Part shown: positions 24,502 to 33,192 of the stretch, piece after piece
How positions within the stretch are numbered: position 1 is the first letter of the stretch
Layout: each line of letters opens with the position of its first letter
NCBI GenBank assembly: GCA_944385125.1
Contig: CALWVZ010000013.1
Coordinates: 1 to 41,015 of the forward strand
Source: an uncultured Oscillospiraceae bacterium
Lineage (GTDB): Bacteria; Bacillota; Clostridia; Oscillospirales; Oscillospiraceae
DNA length: 41,015 nt
Direction of reading: 5' to 3'
Notes under the pieces: model-generated
Told to the model about the DNA's origin: nothing
What the model saw: only the letters and a program-made list of their open reading frames with translations
Databases searched by the model: none
Translations under genes and position numbers: made by a program

Positions 24502-26757
24502 TTATTCGGATATACGCATTTCCACAGTACCGTCCAAGTCCGTTCTGTACACATTATACCCGCAAAGCTCCAGGCGTTCAAGTGTTTCCTCCGCCGGACA
24601 GTCCTGATAGTTGAAACCAAGGCTCAACACTGCGCTCTCTGCTCCCAGAGCGTCCAGGAAGCTTTTGCTGCATGAATTTGAGCTGCCGTGGCTCCCTGAG
24701 ACCAGCAGCTGGATATCTCTCTTGCGGCAAACCAGCTCCAGCCGCTCCTCTTCCTCCCCGGTCTCGCAGGTCACCAGCGCTCCGTAGCCGTCCAGATCCA
24801 CCAGTACCGACAGCCTGCGCCCGTGGGTGTCAGCCTGTCCGACCAGCAGCTCCAGCCCCATTTTCCCCAGGCTTATATTAGTGTCCGAGTCGATATACTC
24901 CGGCTTTATCCCTTTTTCTTCAGCCGCCTCAAGTACTTCCTTCATGGTGTTTTGGCCCACCCTAATCCTTGGAAGAATTAGTCGTTCCACTTCCACCATC
25001 TCCAGCAGCATAGGAACCCCTCCCGCATATTCCTCACTGAGCTCCGGGAGGATCAGCGCATCCACCTTTTGTCTGCCCCGGCTGATGAGATACTGTCCCG
25101 CCAGCTCCCCGGCATCATCCAGACGGTACAGGCCGCCGCAGCCTATAAGCACCGTGCTGTCCTCTCCCAGGGCCGCTGTGCACAGGCCCTGGCCCACGTC
25201 TATCGCCGCTATGGTGTCCCTGCCTTTATTGTAGTCATAGTTTACATAACACATTATCGTTATTAAACTCAACAGGCTGAGGCTGCCCGGCAGAGCAATG
25301 CGCAGCCAGAACTTTCTTTTAAAGTGGGCGCAGATTACAAACAGCCCATAGCAGCCCAAAAGCCAACCCAGCAACATTCGGTTTTCCAGGTATAGCACGG
25401 CCACCGGCAGCTTTGATATCATGGCGGCCACCAAGAAGACGTACCGGGCCAGCCAGGCGCAAAGCCAGGCCGTGAGCTTGCCCAGCCATGGCAGAAGAGA
25501 TAGGGCGCAGGCCGTCCAGCCCAGGCAGAAGCATAGTGAAACGGCCCATAGTGCGGCTATATTGCTGAGTATAGCCAGCACGGGAATGTATCCAAAATGT
25601 ATAGCAGTGAGGGGCGTTGTGAAAACCATCACTCCAAGAGAACTGGCGGCATTGGCTGCGGCGTAAGTCCCGGCCCGGCTCTGGGATAGCCTGGGGAATT
25701 TCTCCGCAATGAAGCGGTATATCCTGCCGGAGAAGCAGAATATCCCCGCCACAGCGGCGAAGGACAGCTGCAGGCTTATACTGGTGGCCGAAAATGGGTT
25801 CTCCAGCAATATCAAAGCCAGGGCCAGACTCAAGGATGTAGGCGGGTCGTTTTCCCGGCGCAGCAGCGGGGCCGTCAGCTGAAGGCTCTGCATAAAGCCG
25901 GCACGCACCGCCGAGGGGCTGGCCCCGGTGAGCAGCACGAAAAGCCATACAAGCATCAGACAGAGCAGAGAACATCTTTTGCCTGAGCCCAGCAGCAGGC
26001 GCAGCAGCCCCACAAGGAAGGCCACATGCATCCCCGACACCGCAACTATATGCATAAAGCTGGCTCTGGTGAGAGCCAGGTGCAGGCCCTTATCCTTATA
26101 GAGCAGGCTCTTGTCACCCAGGAGCAGCGCCTGCATGAAGTGGGAAGTGTCCTCCGGGAATATCTCCTCTATACGCTGGACCAGGCTGCGGTTGAGCTTC
26201 AGGATAGGGTAGCAGCTCCCCTGCCCCTCTTCCAACTTTATCCCGCTCTGTGCGCTGATTTTAAGGTAAATGCCCTGGCTGTAATAGTGGTCGTAGCTTT
26301 CGCCGTATACCGTGTCCGCCCTTCTTACGGAGCCGGTAAAGCTTATGCGCTGACCCGGCAGCAGCTCTTTGCAGCTCATGTCATTGTCATAAACTATGGC
26401 CCTCAGCCCGGGCAGTTCATCCCCCAGGAGCTTTACCTCCAGGCGGCAGTAGTCTTCATACACGGTGGGATAATCGGTCAGTTCGGCATAGATCTCGTGG
26501 CTCTCCCCGTTAAAATCCAGGGTCTTCCCTACCGTACTGTCATAATTCACTTGAAAAGCCAGTATGCCCAGGGTAAAGGACATAAGAGCGATAGCCGCCG
26601 GGCGCAGCCATCTTCTTCCGGGCAGGAGCAGCAGGGCTCCCAGAAAGGCGGAAACTATAGCGGCATTGCTGAGCAGATCTGGAGGGAGAACATAGTTTGC
26701 AGCAAATATGGCGGCGGAAAAGCCTCCGGCCGCTACGGTCAGCTTTCTTGTGCCCAT
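24502..26757 (-). CDS. comEC: ComEC/Rec2 DNA-uptake channel protein
   Basis: 751 residues: N-terminal membrane helices, an OB-like DUF4131 region (~60-180), the competence core (~200-480) with LLLGDKSLL and HIVAVSGMHVAFLVGLLRL, and a C-terminal metallo-beta-lactamase-like domain (~520-751). It should form the inner-membrane channel for single-stranded DNA. The C-terminal domain is odd: DVGQGD is DVGQGL, and the HxDxDH metal motif is replaced by PELSEEYAGG, so nuclease activity is unlikely. GGAGG precedes ATG. It is first in the comEC-holA-rnmV operon. Confidence 0.9.
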   Translation of the reverse strand: MGTRKLTVAAGGFSAAIFAANYVLPPDLLSNAAIVSAFLGALLLLPGRRWLRPAAIALMSFTLGILAFQVNYDSTVGKTLDFNGESHEIYAELTDYPTVYEDYCRLEVKLLGDELPGLRAIVYDNDMSCKELLPGQRISFTGSVRRADTVYGESYDHYYSQGIYLKISAQSGIKLEEGQGSCYPILKLNRSLVQRIEEIFPEDTSHFMQALLLGDKSLLYKDKGLHLALTRASFMHIVAVSGMHVAFLVGLLRLLLGSGKRCSLLCLMLVWLFVLLTGASPSAVRAGFMQSLQLTAPLLRRENDPPTSLSLALALILLENPFSATSISLQLSFAAVAGIFCFSGRIYRFIAEKFPRLSQSRAGTYAAANAASSLGVMVFTTPLTAIHFGYIPVLAILSNIAALWAVSLCFCLGWTACALSLLPWLGKLTAWLCAWLARYVFLVAAMISKLPVAVLYLENRMLLGWLLGCYGLFVICAHFKRKFWLRIALPGSLSLLSLITIMCYVNYDYNKGRDTIAAIDVGQGLCTAALGEDSTVLIGCGGLYRLDDAGELAGQYLISRGRQKVDALILPELSEEYAGGVPMLLEMVEVERLILPRIRVGQNTMKEVLEAAEEKGIKPEYIDSDTNISLGKMGLELLVGQADTHGRRLSVLVDLDGYGALVTCETGEEEERLELVCRKRDIQLLVSGSHGSSNSCSKSFLDALGAESAVLSLGFNYQDCPAEETLERLELCGYNVYRTDLDGTVEMRISE

Positions 26758-26848
26758 TGTGCGCCTCCTTCCATTATGTCGGATATTTTTCCTCTGTCTT
26801 TACAGCCGGCTCTTTGCGCTCGCTTTAAATCGTTAAATTAGGAGGGGC

Positions 26849-26883
26849 AAAAAACCGCAGGGGTGAGCCTGTCCCCCCTGCGG
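26849..26883 (-). terminator. Terminator of the alaS-hinT operon
   Basis: On the minus strand CCGCAGGGG (26875-26883) pairs with CCCCTGCGG (26855-26863), followed by TTTTTT (26849-26854). Confidence 0.88.
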
Positions 26884-26891
26884 AAATACTT

Positions 26892-27239
26892 TTATACCAT
26901 CTTGTCGGCCATCTTTACACCGCCGAGGATGTGGAAATGCAGATGCATTACGGTCTGGCCGCCGTCCTCGCCGCAGTTGCTGATGACCCGGTAGCCCTTG
27001 TCCAGGCCCTCGGCCTTGGCTATCTTTGCCACGGCTTCCAGGCATTTGGCGGCATAGAGGGAGTTGCCCTCGTCCACCTGGGCCACGGAAGCGATATGCT
27101 CCTTGGGCACCACCAGAATGTGGACAGGCGCCTGGGGATTGATGTCCCGGAAGGCATAGACGTACTCGTCCTCATAGACCTTGCTGCTGGGTATTTCCCC
27201 GGCAATTATTTTGCAGAACAGACAATCCTGATCTCTCAT
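26892..27239 (-). CDS. HIT-family nucleotide hydrolase (HinT-like)
   Basis: 115 residues. The histidine triad HLHFHILGG is at 99-107 (His99, 101, 103), with an N-terminal CLFC pair (Cys6, Cys9) that may bind zinc, and family segments DINPQAPVHILVVPKEHI. HinT proteins hydrolyse adenosine phosphoramidates, including aminoacyl-AMP released by tRNA synthetases. That fits the position 15 bases after alaS. AGGAGG precedes ATG. Confidence 0.92.
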   Translation of the reverse strand: MRDQDCLFCKIIAGEIPSSKVYEDEYVYAFRDINPQAPVHILVVPKEHIASVAQVDEGNSLYAAKCLEAVAKIAKAEGLDKGYRVISNCGEDGGQTVMHLHFHILGGVKMADKMV

Positions 27240-27254
27240 GTTCTTACCTCCTGA

Positions 27255-29891
27255 TCATATTTTTTCCTTGACAAAGCTCTCCACAGCGGCCAGAGCCTCG
27301 TCCAGCTTGCTCAGATCGTTGCCGCCGCCCATGGCGGAATCCGGCCTGCCGCCGCCCTTGCCTCCGGCAATTGCGGTGATATTCTTAATAATATCTCCGG
27401 CTTTCAGGCCCTTGGCCACGGCCTCCTTGCCGCAGACGCACTGGAAACTTATCTTATCTCCGTTCACGGCGGCGATAACCGCCACCACGGAGCCGTCCTT
27501 GTCTCTCAGCAGGTCGCCCATCTGGCGCAGGGTGTTTGCGTCGCAGCAGCCCTGCTTACAGGTGACCACATGCACGCCGCCGATATCCGCCGCCTTCTTC
27601 AGAAGTTCCTCGGCGCCGCCGGCAGACTCCTTTGCCTTGTATTGCTCGATGAGACGCTTTGCCTCTTTCAGCTCGTTGGCCTGCTGCTCCAGCTTCTGGA
27701 GTACATCGCCGCTGCCGGTCTTCAGCAGAGCGGCAATGGCGGAGAGTTCATCCAGGCTGCTGTGCATATCCTCCAGGGTGCGCTCTCCTGTGCTGGCCTC
27801 AATGCGCCGCACGCCGGAGGCCACGGAGCCCTCGGAGATTATGTGGAAGGCGCCGGCCTTGGCGGTATTGTTCAGGTGAGTGCCGCCGCAGAGCTCCACA
27901 CTGTAGCCGCCCATGTCCACCACCCGGACAGCTTCGCCGTATTTCTCGCCGAACAGGGCGGTGGCTCCGCTGTTTCTGGCTTCCTCCAGGCTCATTTCCT
28001 TGACGCTGATATCGTAGCCATGGAGTATGGCTCCATTCACCAGATGCTCCACCTCCTGGAGCTGCTGTGCAGTGACTGCGGAGAAATGGGTGAAGTCAAA
28101 GCGGAGGAAGTCCGGCTCAACCAGAGAGCCAGCCTGGTGCACATGGTCGCCCAGGACCTTTCTCAGGGCGCTGTGGAGCAGGTGGGTGGCGCTGTGGGCC
28201 CGGCCTATGGCCTCCCGGCGCTGCCGGTCATAAATGACCTCCACTTCATCACCCAGCTTCACACAGCCGGACTTTACGGCGCCGTAGTGCATGAACTTGC
28301 CGCCCTTGTTCTTCTGGACATTGTTCACCTCAAAAACGAAGTCCCCGGCGCCGATGCTGCCCTGGTCGGCCACCTGGCCGCCCATCTCGGCGTACATTAC
28401 GGTCTTATCCAGCACCAGGATGGCCTCGGCCCCCTGGGACACAGCCTCCCGGGCCTCTCCCTCGGCAACTATCGCCAGGACCTTGGCCTTGCAGCTGTCA
28501 TTATCATAACCTACAAACTCCGTATCTGCAATACCTTTGCCGAATTCTATACCTGCCCAGCCCAGGTCGCCCAGGGCCTCTCTGGCCTTGCGGGCGCGGA
28601 CACGCTGCTCCTCCATCAGCTTGCGGAAAGCTGCCTCGTCCACCTTCATGGCCTCGTCGGCGCACATCTCTATGGTCAGGTCTATAGGGAAGCCGTAGGT
28701 GTCGTATAGCTTGAAGGCGTCGGCCCCGGAGAACACGGTCTCGCCCTTGGCCTTGTGCTCGGCCATCAGCTCCTCAAAGATGTGCATGCCGGCGTCTATG
28801 GTGCGGGCAAAGTTCTCCTCCTCGGTCTTGATGACCTTGGTGATGTAGCTCTGCTTCTCCCGCAGCTCCGGGTACTGGCACTCGTTCTCGTGGACCACGG
28901 TATCTATGACTTGGTAGAGGAAGGGCTCGTCGACCCCCAGGAGCTTGCCGTGACGGGCAGCCCGGCGCAGCAGGCGGCGCAGCACGTAGCCCCGGCTCTC
29001 GTTGGATGGCAGTACCCCGTCGCATATCATGAAGGTGGCGGAGCGGATATGGTCGGTGATGACCCGCAGGGACACATCCATTTTCTCGCTCTTGCCGTAG
29101 TAGGCGTGGGTGAGCTGGCTGACCTTGTTGGTAATATTCATGACGGTGTCCACGTCAAAGAGGGAGTTGACCCCCTGGCACACCACGGCCAGACGCTCCA
29201 GGCCCATGCCGGTGTCTATATTCTTCTGCTTGAGCTCGGTGTAGTGGCCCTCGCCGTCGTTATCAAACTGGGAGAAGACGTTATTCCACACCTCCATGTA
29301 GCGGTCGCAGTCGCAGCCCACGGTGCAGTCCGGCTTGCCGCAGCCGTACTCCTCGCCCCGGTCATAATAGATCTCGGAGCAGGGGCCGCAGGGGCCTGCT
29401 CCATGCTCCCAGAAGTTGTCTTCTTTACCGAAGCGGTAAATGCGCTCGGCAGGAATGCCCACGTCCTTGTTCCATATCTCAAAGGCCTCGTCGTCATCCA
29501 CATAGATGGAGGGGTAGAGCCGGTCCGGGTCTATGCCCACCCACTTGGGAGAGGTGAGGAACTCCCAGCTCCACTCTATGGCCTCCTTCTTGAAATAGTC
29601 CCCAAAGGAGAAGTTGCCCAGCATCTCAAAGTAGGTGCCGTGGCGGGCGGTCTTGCCGATGTTCTCAATATCCCCGGTGCGTATGCACTTCTGGCAGGTG
29701 CAGACCCTGTGGCAGGGGGGCTCCTGCTCGCCCTTGAAATAGGGTTTCATGGGGGCCATGCCGGAATTTATCAGCAGCAGGCTGGCGTCATTCTGAGGTA
29801 TAAGGGAGAAGCTGGGCAGACGCAGATGGCCCTTGCTCTCAAAGAAGCTGAGGAACATCTCCCGCAGCTGATTCAGACCGAATTTTTCCAT
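27255..29891 (-). CDS. alaS: Alanyl-tRNA synthetase
   Basis: 878 residues, normal length. The class II core is at the N-terminus (RLPSFSLIPQNDASLLLINSGMAPMKPYF; FEMLGNFSFGDYF), the tRNA-binding middle follows, then the editing domain with HSATHLLHSALRK and CGGTHLNNT, and a C-terminal DHHA1 region. It charges tRNA-Ala. The frame extends upstream to 30017, but the T-box leader lies there, so ATG 29891 with GGAGG 9 bases upstream is the start. It is co-transcribed with hinT. Confidence 0.95.
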   Translation of the reverse strand: MEKFGLNQLREMFLSFFESKGHLRLPSFSLIPQNDASLLLINSGMAPMKPYFKGEQEPPCHRVCTCQKCIRTGDIENIGKTARHGTYFEMLGNFSFGDYFKKEAIEWSWEFLTSPKWVGIDPDRLYPSIYVDDDEAFEIWNKDVGIPAERIYRFGKEDNFWEHGAGPCGPCSEIYYDRGEEYGCGKPDCTVGCDCDRYMEVWNNVFSQFDNDGEGHYTELKQKNIDTGMGLERLAVVCQGVNSLFDVDTVMNITNKVSQLTHAYYGKSEKMDVSLRVITDHIRSATFMICDGVLPSNESRGYVLRRLLRRAARHGKLLGVDEPFLYQVIDTVVHENECQYPELREKQSYITKVIKTEEENFARTIDAGMHIFEELMAEHKAKGETVFSGADAFKLYDTYGFPIDLTIEMCADEAMKVDEAAFRKLMEEQRVRARKAREALGDLGWAGIEFGKGIADTEFVGYDNDSCKAKVLAIVAEGEAREAVSQGAEAILVLDKTVMYAEMGGQVADQGSIGAGDFVFEVNNVQKNKGGKFMHYGAVKSGCVKLGDEVEVIYDRQRREAIGRAHSATHLLHSALRKVLGDHVHQAGSLVEPDFLRFDFTHFSAVTAQQLQEVEHLVNGAILHGYDISVKEMSLEEARNSGATALFGEKYGEAVRVVDMGGYSVELCGGTHLNNTAKAGAFHIISEGSVASGVRRIEASTGERTLEDMHSSLDELSAIAALLKTGSGDVLQKLEQQANELKEAKRLIEQYKAKESAGGAEELLKKAADIGGVHVVTCKQGCCDANTLRQMGDLLRDKDGSVVAVIAAVNGDKISFQCVCGKEAVAKGLKAGDIIKNITAIAGGKGGGRPDSAMGGGNDLSKLDEALAAVESFVKEKI

Positions 29892-29934
29892 TTCTCTTTT
29901 CCTCCATAATAAAACTGAATTTACCCCGGGCGGG

Positions 29935-30160
29935 AAAAAAATAAACCTCCGCCCCGGACAGGGGCGAAGGTATGTTCGCGGTACCACCCTGATTTGCCGC
30001 AATGCGGCATCTCTCATGCCTTTAACGCAGACTTACGCCCCGGTCATCCCGGAGAGGCTCGGAAGTGGCTGCCGGTTTAGGGACACAGGGCCTTTCAGCA
30101 GGCGACCCCTCTCTGTAGTGCTCCATGCTCCGGCTGGTTTCGTCACAGCCAAAATTTACT
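29935..30160 (-). promoter_or_regulatory. T-box riboswitch of alaS (alanine)
   Basis: On the minus strand the leader holds the T-box consensus AGGGTGGTACCGCG (29977-29990). It is followed by a terminator (CCTTCGCCCC with GGGGCGGAGG, then a T-run, 29935-29970). Upstream is a long Stem I. A plausible specifier codon GCC (Ala, 30067-30069) is followed by the usual A-rich context before GAGCC. Uncharged tRNA-Ala would stabilise the antiterminator and allow alaS-hinT transcription. TGGT in the box matches an ACCA tRNA end. Confidence 0.92.
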
Positions 30161-30166
30161 TTTGTA

Positions 30167-30194
30167 ATTTTATCACAAGAACAGGGATTGTCAA
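30167..30194 (-). promoter_or_regulatory. Promoter of the alaS T-box leader
   Basis: On the minus strand: TTGACA (30189-30194), 16 bases, TAAAAT (30167-30172). It lies immediately before the U32 peptidase stop codon region. Confidence 0.7.
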
Positions 30195-30198
30195 GTCT

Positions 30199-31443
30199 TT
30201 ACCTGCATTTTCTCACTATGGACAGGCGGGGTGCATAGCAGGGCAAAGTCATATGTATCTCCATCATGGGGTGTCGAGTATCCTCTATCTCCTCCCCTTC
30301 GGCATTATACATGTGCTCTGCTTTGAACTTCACCGGCCTTATATCCGCTCCGATGAGCTCCAGCTCGTCTCCCTTATAGAACTTGTTGCGCTGGGTGAGC
30401 ACCGCCCTACCCGCTTCGTCGCAGCTCTCCACCACGGCGGCCACATCCGCCCGGCTTGAATAGCTGGCCTTGGAGTAGTGCTGTCCCGGATAGCCGTAGT
30501 AAAAGCCGGTGCAGTAGGGCCGGTGGCTCAGCTTCTCCGTCTCCTCCACCCAGAGCCTGTCCAGCTCCTCCCCCTTCACAGCAGCGTCGATCGCATGGCG
30601 GTAGGCATTGGTGACTATGGCGGCATAATAGGCGGACTTCATCCGGCCCTCTATTTTAAAGCTGCTTATCCCCGCATCAATCAGCTCCGGCAAATGCTCT
30701 ATCATGCACATGTCCCGGGAATTCATGATGTACGTACCCTCTTCGTCTTCCCCTATGGGGAAATACTCCCCGGGCCGGGTCTCCTCCATGAGACTGTATT
30801 TCCAGCGGCAGGGCTGGGCGCACTCGCCCCGGTTGGCGTCCCTGCCGGTGAGGTAGTTGGACAGCAGGCAGCGGCCGGAAAAGGATACGCACATTGCCCC
30901 GTGGACAAAGGCTTCCAGCCTCAGCTCTTTGGGGGTATTGGCCCTTATCTTACGTATATCCTCCATGGGAGTCTCCCTGGCCAGGACCACCGTGTCCGCC
31001 CCCATATCGAACAGGGCGCAGGCGGTAGCGCTGTTTATCACCCCCAGCTGAGTGCTCACGTGGAGTTTTGCGTGGGGAGCGTGTCTCTTGGCCAGCTCCG
31101 TCACTCCCAGGTCGGCAATGATGAGCCCGTCCACTTCCAGGCTGTCCAGCCATTCCAGATAGCCCGGCAGCTCCTTCAGCTCATCCTCCCGCGGCAGAGT
31201 GTTGCAGGTAACGTAGACACGGCGGCTCAGGCCGTGGCATAAAGCCACGGCCCTTTCCATTTGTTCTCCATCAAAGTTTCCGGCAGAGGCCCTCATGCCG
31301 AATTTGCTGCCGGCCAGATACACTGCGTCGGCGCCATAGCAGAGAGCCATCTCCAGCCGCTCCATGTCCCCTGCCGGGGACAGGAGCTCCAAATCATTAC
31401 GAGTAATCCTGAGTTGCGACAAAGTTATTGAACTCCGTTTCAT
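30199..31443 (-). CDS. U32-family protein, TrhP-like tRNA hydroxylation factor
   Basis: About 414 residues. It begins ELLSPAGDMERLEMALCYGADAVYLAG, the U32 N-terminal signature, and holds the cysteine cluster segment MCVSFSGRCLLSNYL with RGECAQPCRWKY, which binds an iron-sulfur cluster in the family. Bacillus TrhP proteins of this type help make 5-hydroxyuridine in tRNA. The mltG-U32 order is the same as in Bacillus (yrrL to yrrO region). The start is unsure: ATG 31443 overlaps mltG by 47 bases, and TTG 31392, just after the mltG stop, is an alternative. Confidence 0.85.
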   Translation of the reverse strand: MKRSSITLSQLRITRNDLELLSPAGDMERLEMALCYGADAVYLAGSKFGMRASAGNFDGEQMERAVALCHGLSRRVYVTCNTLPREDELKELPGYLEWLDSLEVDGLIIADLGVTELAKRHAPHAKLHVSTQLGVINSATACALFDMGADTVVLARETPMEDIRKIRANTPKELRLEAFVHGAMCVSFSGRCLLSNYLTGRDANRGECAQPCRWKYSLMEETRPGEYFPIGEDEEGTYIMNSRDMCMIEHLPELIDAGISSFKIEGRMKSAYYAAIVTNAYRHAIDAAVKGEELDRLWVEETEKLSHRPYCTGFYYGYPGQHYSKASYSSRADVAAVVESCDEAGRAVLTQRNKFYKGDELELIGADIRPVKFKAEHMYNAEGEEIEDTRHPMMEIHMTLPCYAPRLSIVRKCR

Positions 31444-32764
31444 TGGTAAAGAATCTGTGTTCCCCGGTAGCGGTATCCAGGGCATAGTAGTAATAGCCGG
31501 TGCTCTCCGGGTTCAGGGCCGCAGTGATGGAGGCCATGCCCGGGCTGCATATAGGCGTGGGGGGCAATCCGGTGCGGATACGGGTGTTATAGGGGCTGTC
31601 GGTTTGGAGCATCTCGGCGGTAGGCGCACCTTCATGGTCCGGGTATTCGTAGAGGACGGAAGCGTCGATGCCCAGCTGCATACCGGCATAGATACGGTTA
31701 TAGATAACGGAAGCGATAAGGGCCCGCTCGCTGTCGTTGGCGGCCTCTTTCTCTATAAGGGAGGCCACGTTCACCACTTCCCGCATAGACATGTTCATGT
31801 CGGAAGCCTGCTTGAGCATATCGGCAGTCTGCTTATAGTAGAAGGTCTCCAGCATCTTATTTATTGCGCTGGACGCCTGCATACCCACATAGAACTCGTA
31901 GGTATCCGGGAAAAGGAAGCCTTCCAGACGGGAGGCGTCGCCCTCCTCGATACCCTCCAGGAAGCTGTAATTGAACTTGTCATTGGCGGCAGACTCCATC
32001 AGCTGGTCGTAAGAGCAGACATTCATCTCCTCCAGGCGCTGGAATATCTGGCGCATGGTAAAGCCCTCGGGCAGGGTCACGTCCACGGTGACGGTGGAGG
32101 CAGAGCCGGCCCGCATATTCTGGATAAGAGCCCGATAGTCAAAGCTGGACTTCAGCTCGTACTCTCCGGGGCTGACTTTCTCGCTGGCAGTAGATATCTT
32201 GCAGAAGATATTAAAGAGCCACTTGTATTCTATGAGTCCGGCCTCTTTCAGAGCATCGGTGACATAGTCCATGTCCGCCTTGGTGACTCTCTCGGTGCCG
32301 GTCTTGTTGCCCTCCTCGTCGTAAGTGTCCACTGTCTCGGAAGTGAAAATAGACATGGGCAGGGTTACAACGGCAGTGAACTCGTCCTTGTTCAGGGCCA
32401 GCATATCGCTGGCAGCCATCCAGGCCAGACAGGCCAACACTACGCTGACGCAGGCGATAAATACGAAGTACATTATGCCGCCCATGCAGCCGGAGTGATA
32501 TTCATGGCTCTGACGCACCGGGTGGTAGTCCCGCTCCGACTCCTCGTCCCCGGTGTAGTTGCTGGGGCCCTGATCGGAGTCGTCGGTGAGGAGCTTGTCC
32601 ATGGCCTTCACCGGGGAGCGCAGCTCCTTCAGAGCCTCTTTCTTGCTCCGTTTCTTTTTGCCCTTAGTCTCTTCCGCTTCCTTCTTTTCAGGCTGTTCGC
32701 TGCTGTTTATAGCCTCGTCGTGGATACGGAAAATTTCATTTATCTTGTCGATATCGCCTGGCAT
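31397..32764 (-). CDS. mltG: Endolytic murein transglycosylase MltG
   Basis: 455 residues from ATG 32764, which has GGAG 6 bases upstream (better than ATG 32776). A long charged cytoplasmic N-terminus (~1-90) precedes one membrane helix (~97-122). A LysM-like part (LPEGFTMRQIFQRL) and the catalytic YceG/MltG domain follow, with VASLIEKEAANDSERALIA containing the catalytic Glu, and LYEYPDHEG-to-SPYNTR segments. It cuts nascent glycan strands to end their growth. It is upstream of the U32 gene. Confidence 0.92.
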   Translation of the reverse strand: MPGDIDKINEIFRIHDEAINSSEQPEKKEAEETKGKKKRSKKEALKELRSPVKAMDKLLTDDSDQGPSNYTGDEESERDYHPVRQSHEYHSGCMGGIMYFVFIACVSVVLACLAWMAASDMLALNKDEFTAVVTLPMSIFTSETVDTYDEEGNKTGTERVTKADMDYVTDALKEAGLIEYKWLFNIFCKISTASEKVSPGEYELKSSFDYRALIQNMRAGSASTVTVDVTLPEGFTMRQIFQRLEEMNVCSYDQLMESAANDKFNYSFLEGIEEGDASRLEGFLFPDTYEFYVGMQASSAINKMLETFYYKQTADMLKQASDMNMSMREVVNVASLIEKEAANDSERALIASVIYNRIYAGMQLGIDASVLYEYPDHEGAPTAEMLQTDSPYNTRIRTGLPPTPICSPGMASITAALNPESTGYYYYALDTATGEHRFFTNETEFNNFVATQDYS

Positions 32765-33015
32765 AGTGTTCTCCATTCTGCCGCCTGAATATGATACGGA
32801 GCCTTCCCTGCGGCGGGGAAAGGTCTTTGATAATTTCTCGGTTTTATTCCTGCCCTAAGCCGTTTAAGTAGCACCTGGGCGAAAAGCTGCATATTATGGC
32901 ACGAGCGCTGGGGTCATTCCCCTGCCGCACTTACACAGTTTCCGGGATATCCCGCCGCCGTCCGTGCACCCCGGCGGGCAAGATCAATAACATGGCACGG
33001 AGAAAGGGTTCAAAT

Positions 33016-33150
33016 ATGTTCTGCAACAACAATTGTAACAGCTCTGTCTGGCTCATCATCCTTATAATCATCCTCTTCGGCTGCGGCTGCGGCAACAATT
33101 GCGGCTGTGACAGCGGCTGCGGCAACAGCAACTGCGGCTGCGGCTGCTGA
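33016..33150 (+). CDS. Cysteine-rich 44-residue membrane-anchored mini-protein
   Basis: 44 residues with 10 cysteines. MFCNNNCNSS is followed by one hydrophobic helix (VWLIILIIILFG) and a Gly/Asn/Cys tail made of CGC and CGNNC units. It resembles the short high-cysteine proteins of clostridia sometimes named chorion-class HCB proteins, possibly spore-surface or metal-binding; this is inference. AAAGGG lies 7 bases before ATG 33016, and a terminator follows directly. The frame is open upstream to 32896, but without a ribosome site. The interval 32765-33015 shows no other gene. Confidence 0.65.
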   Translation: MFCNNNCNSSVWLIILIIILFGCGCGNNCGCDSGCGNSNCGCGC

Positions 33151-33161
33151 GCATTTTCCCT

Positions 33162-33191
33162 GGAGCATCGAAAGATGCTCCTTTTTATTTT
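33162..33191 (+). terminator. Terminator of the cysteine-rich mini-protein gene
   Basis: GGAGCATC (33162-33169), GAAA tetraloop, GATGCTCC (33174-33181), then TTTTTATTTTTT. Confidence 0.92.
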
Positions 33192-33192
33192 T

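Noticed and set aside
28755-29909. A 384-codon frame antisense to alaS
   Set aside because: Same codon-bias shadow; alaS is certain on the other strand.
31364-32788. A 474-codon frame antisense to mltG
   Set aside because: Codon-bias shadow of mltG, without family motifs or ribosome site.
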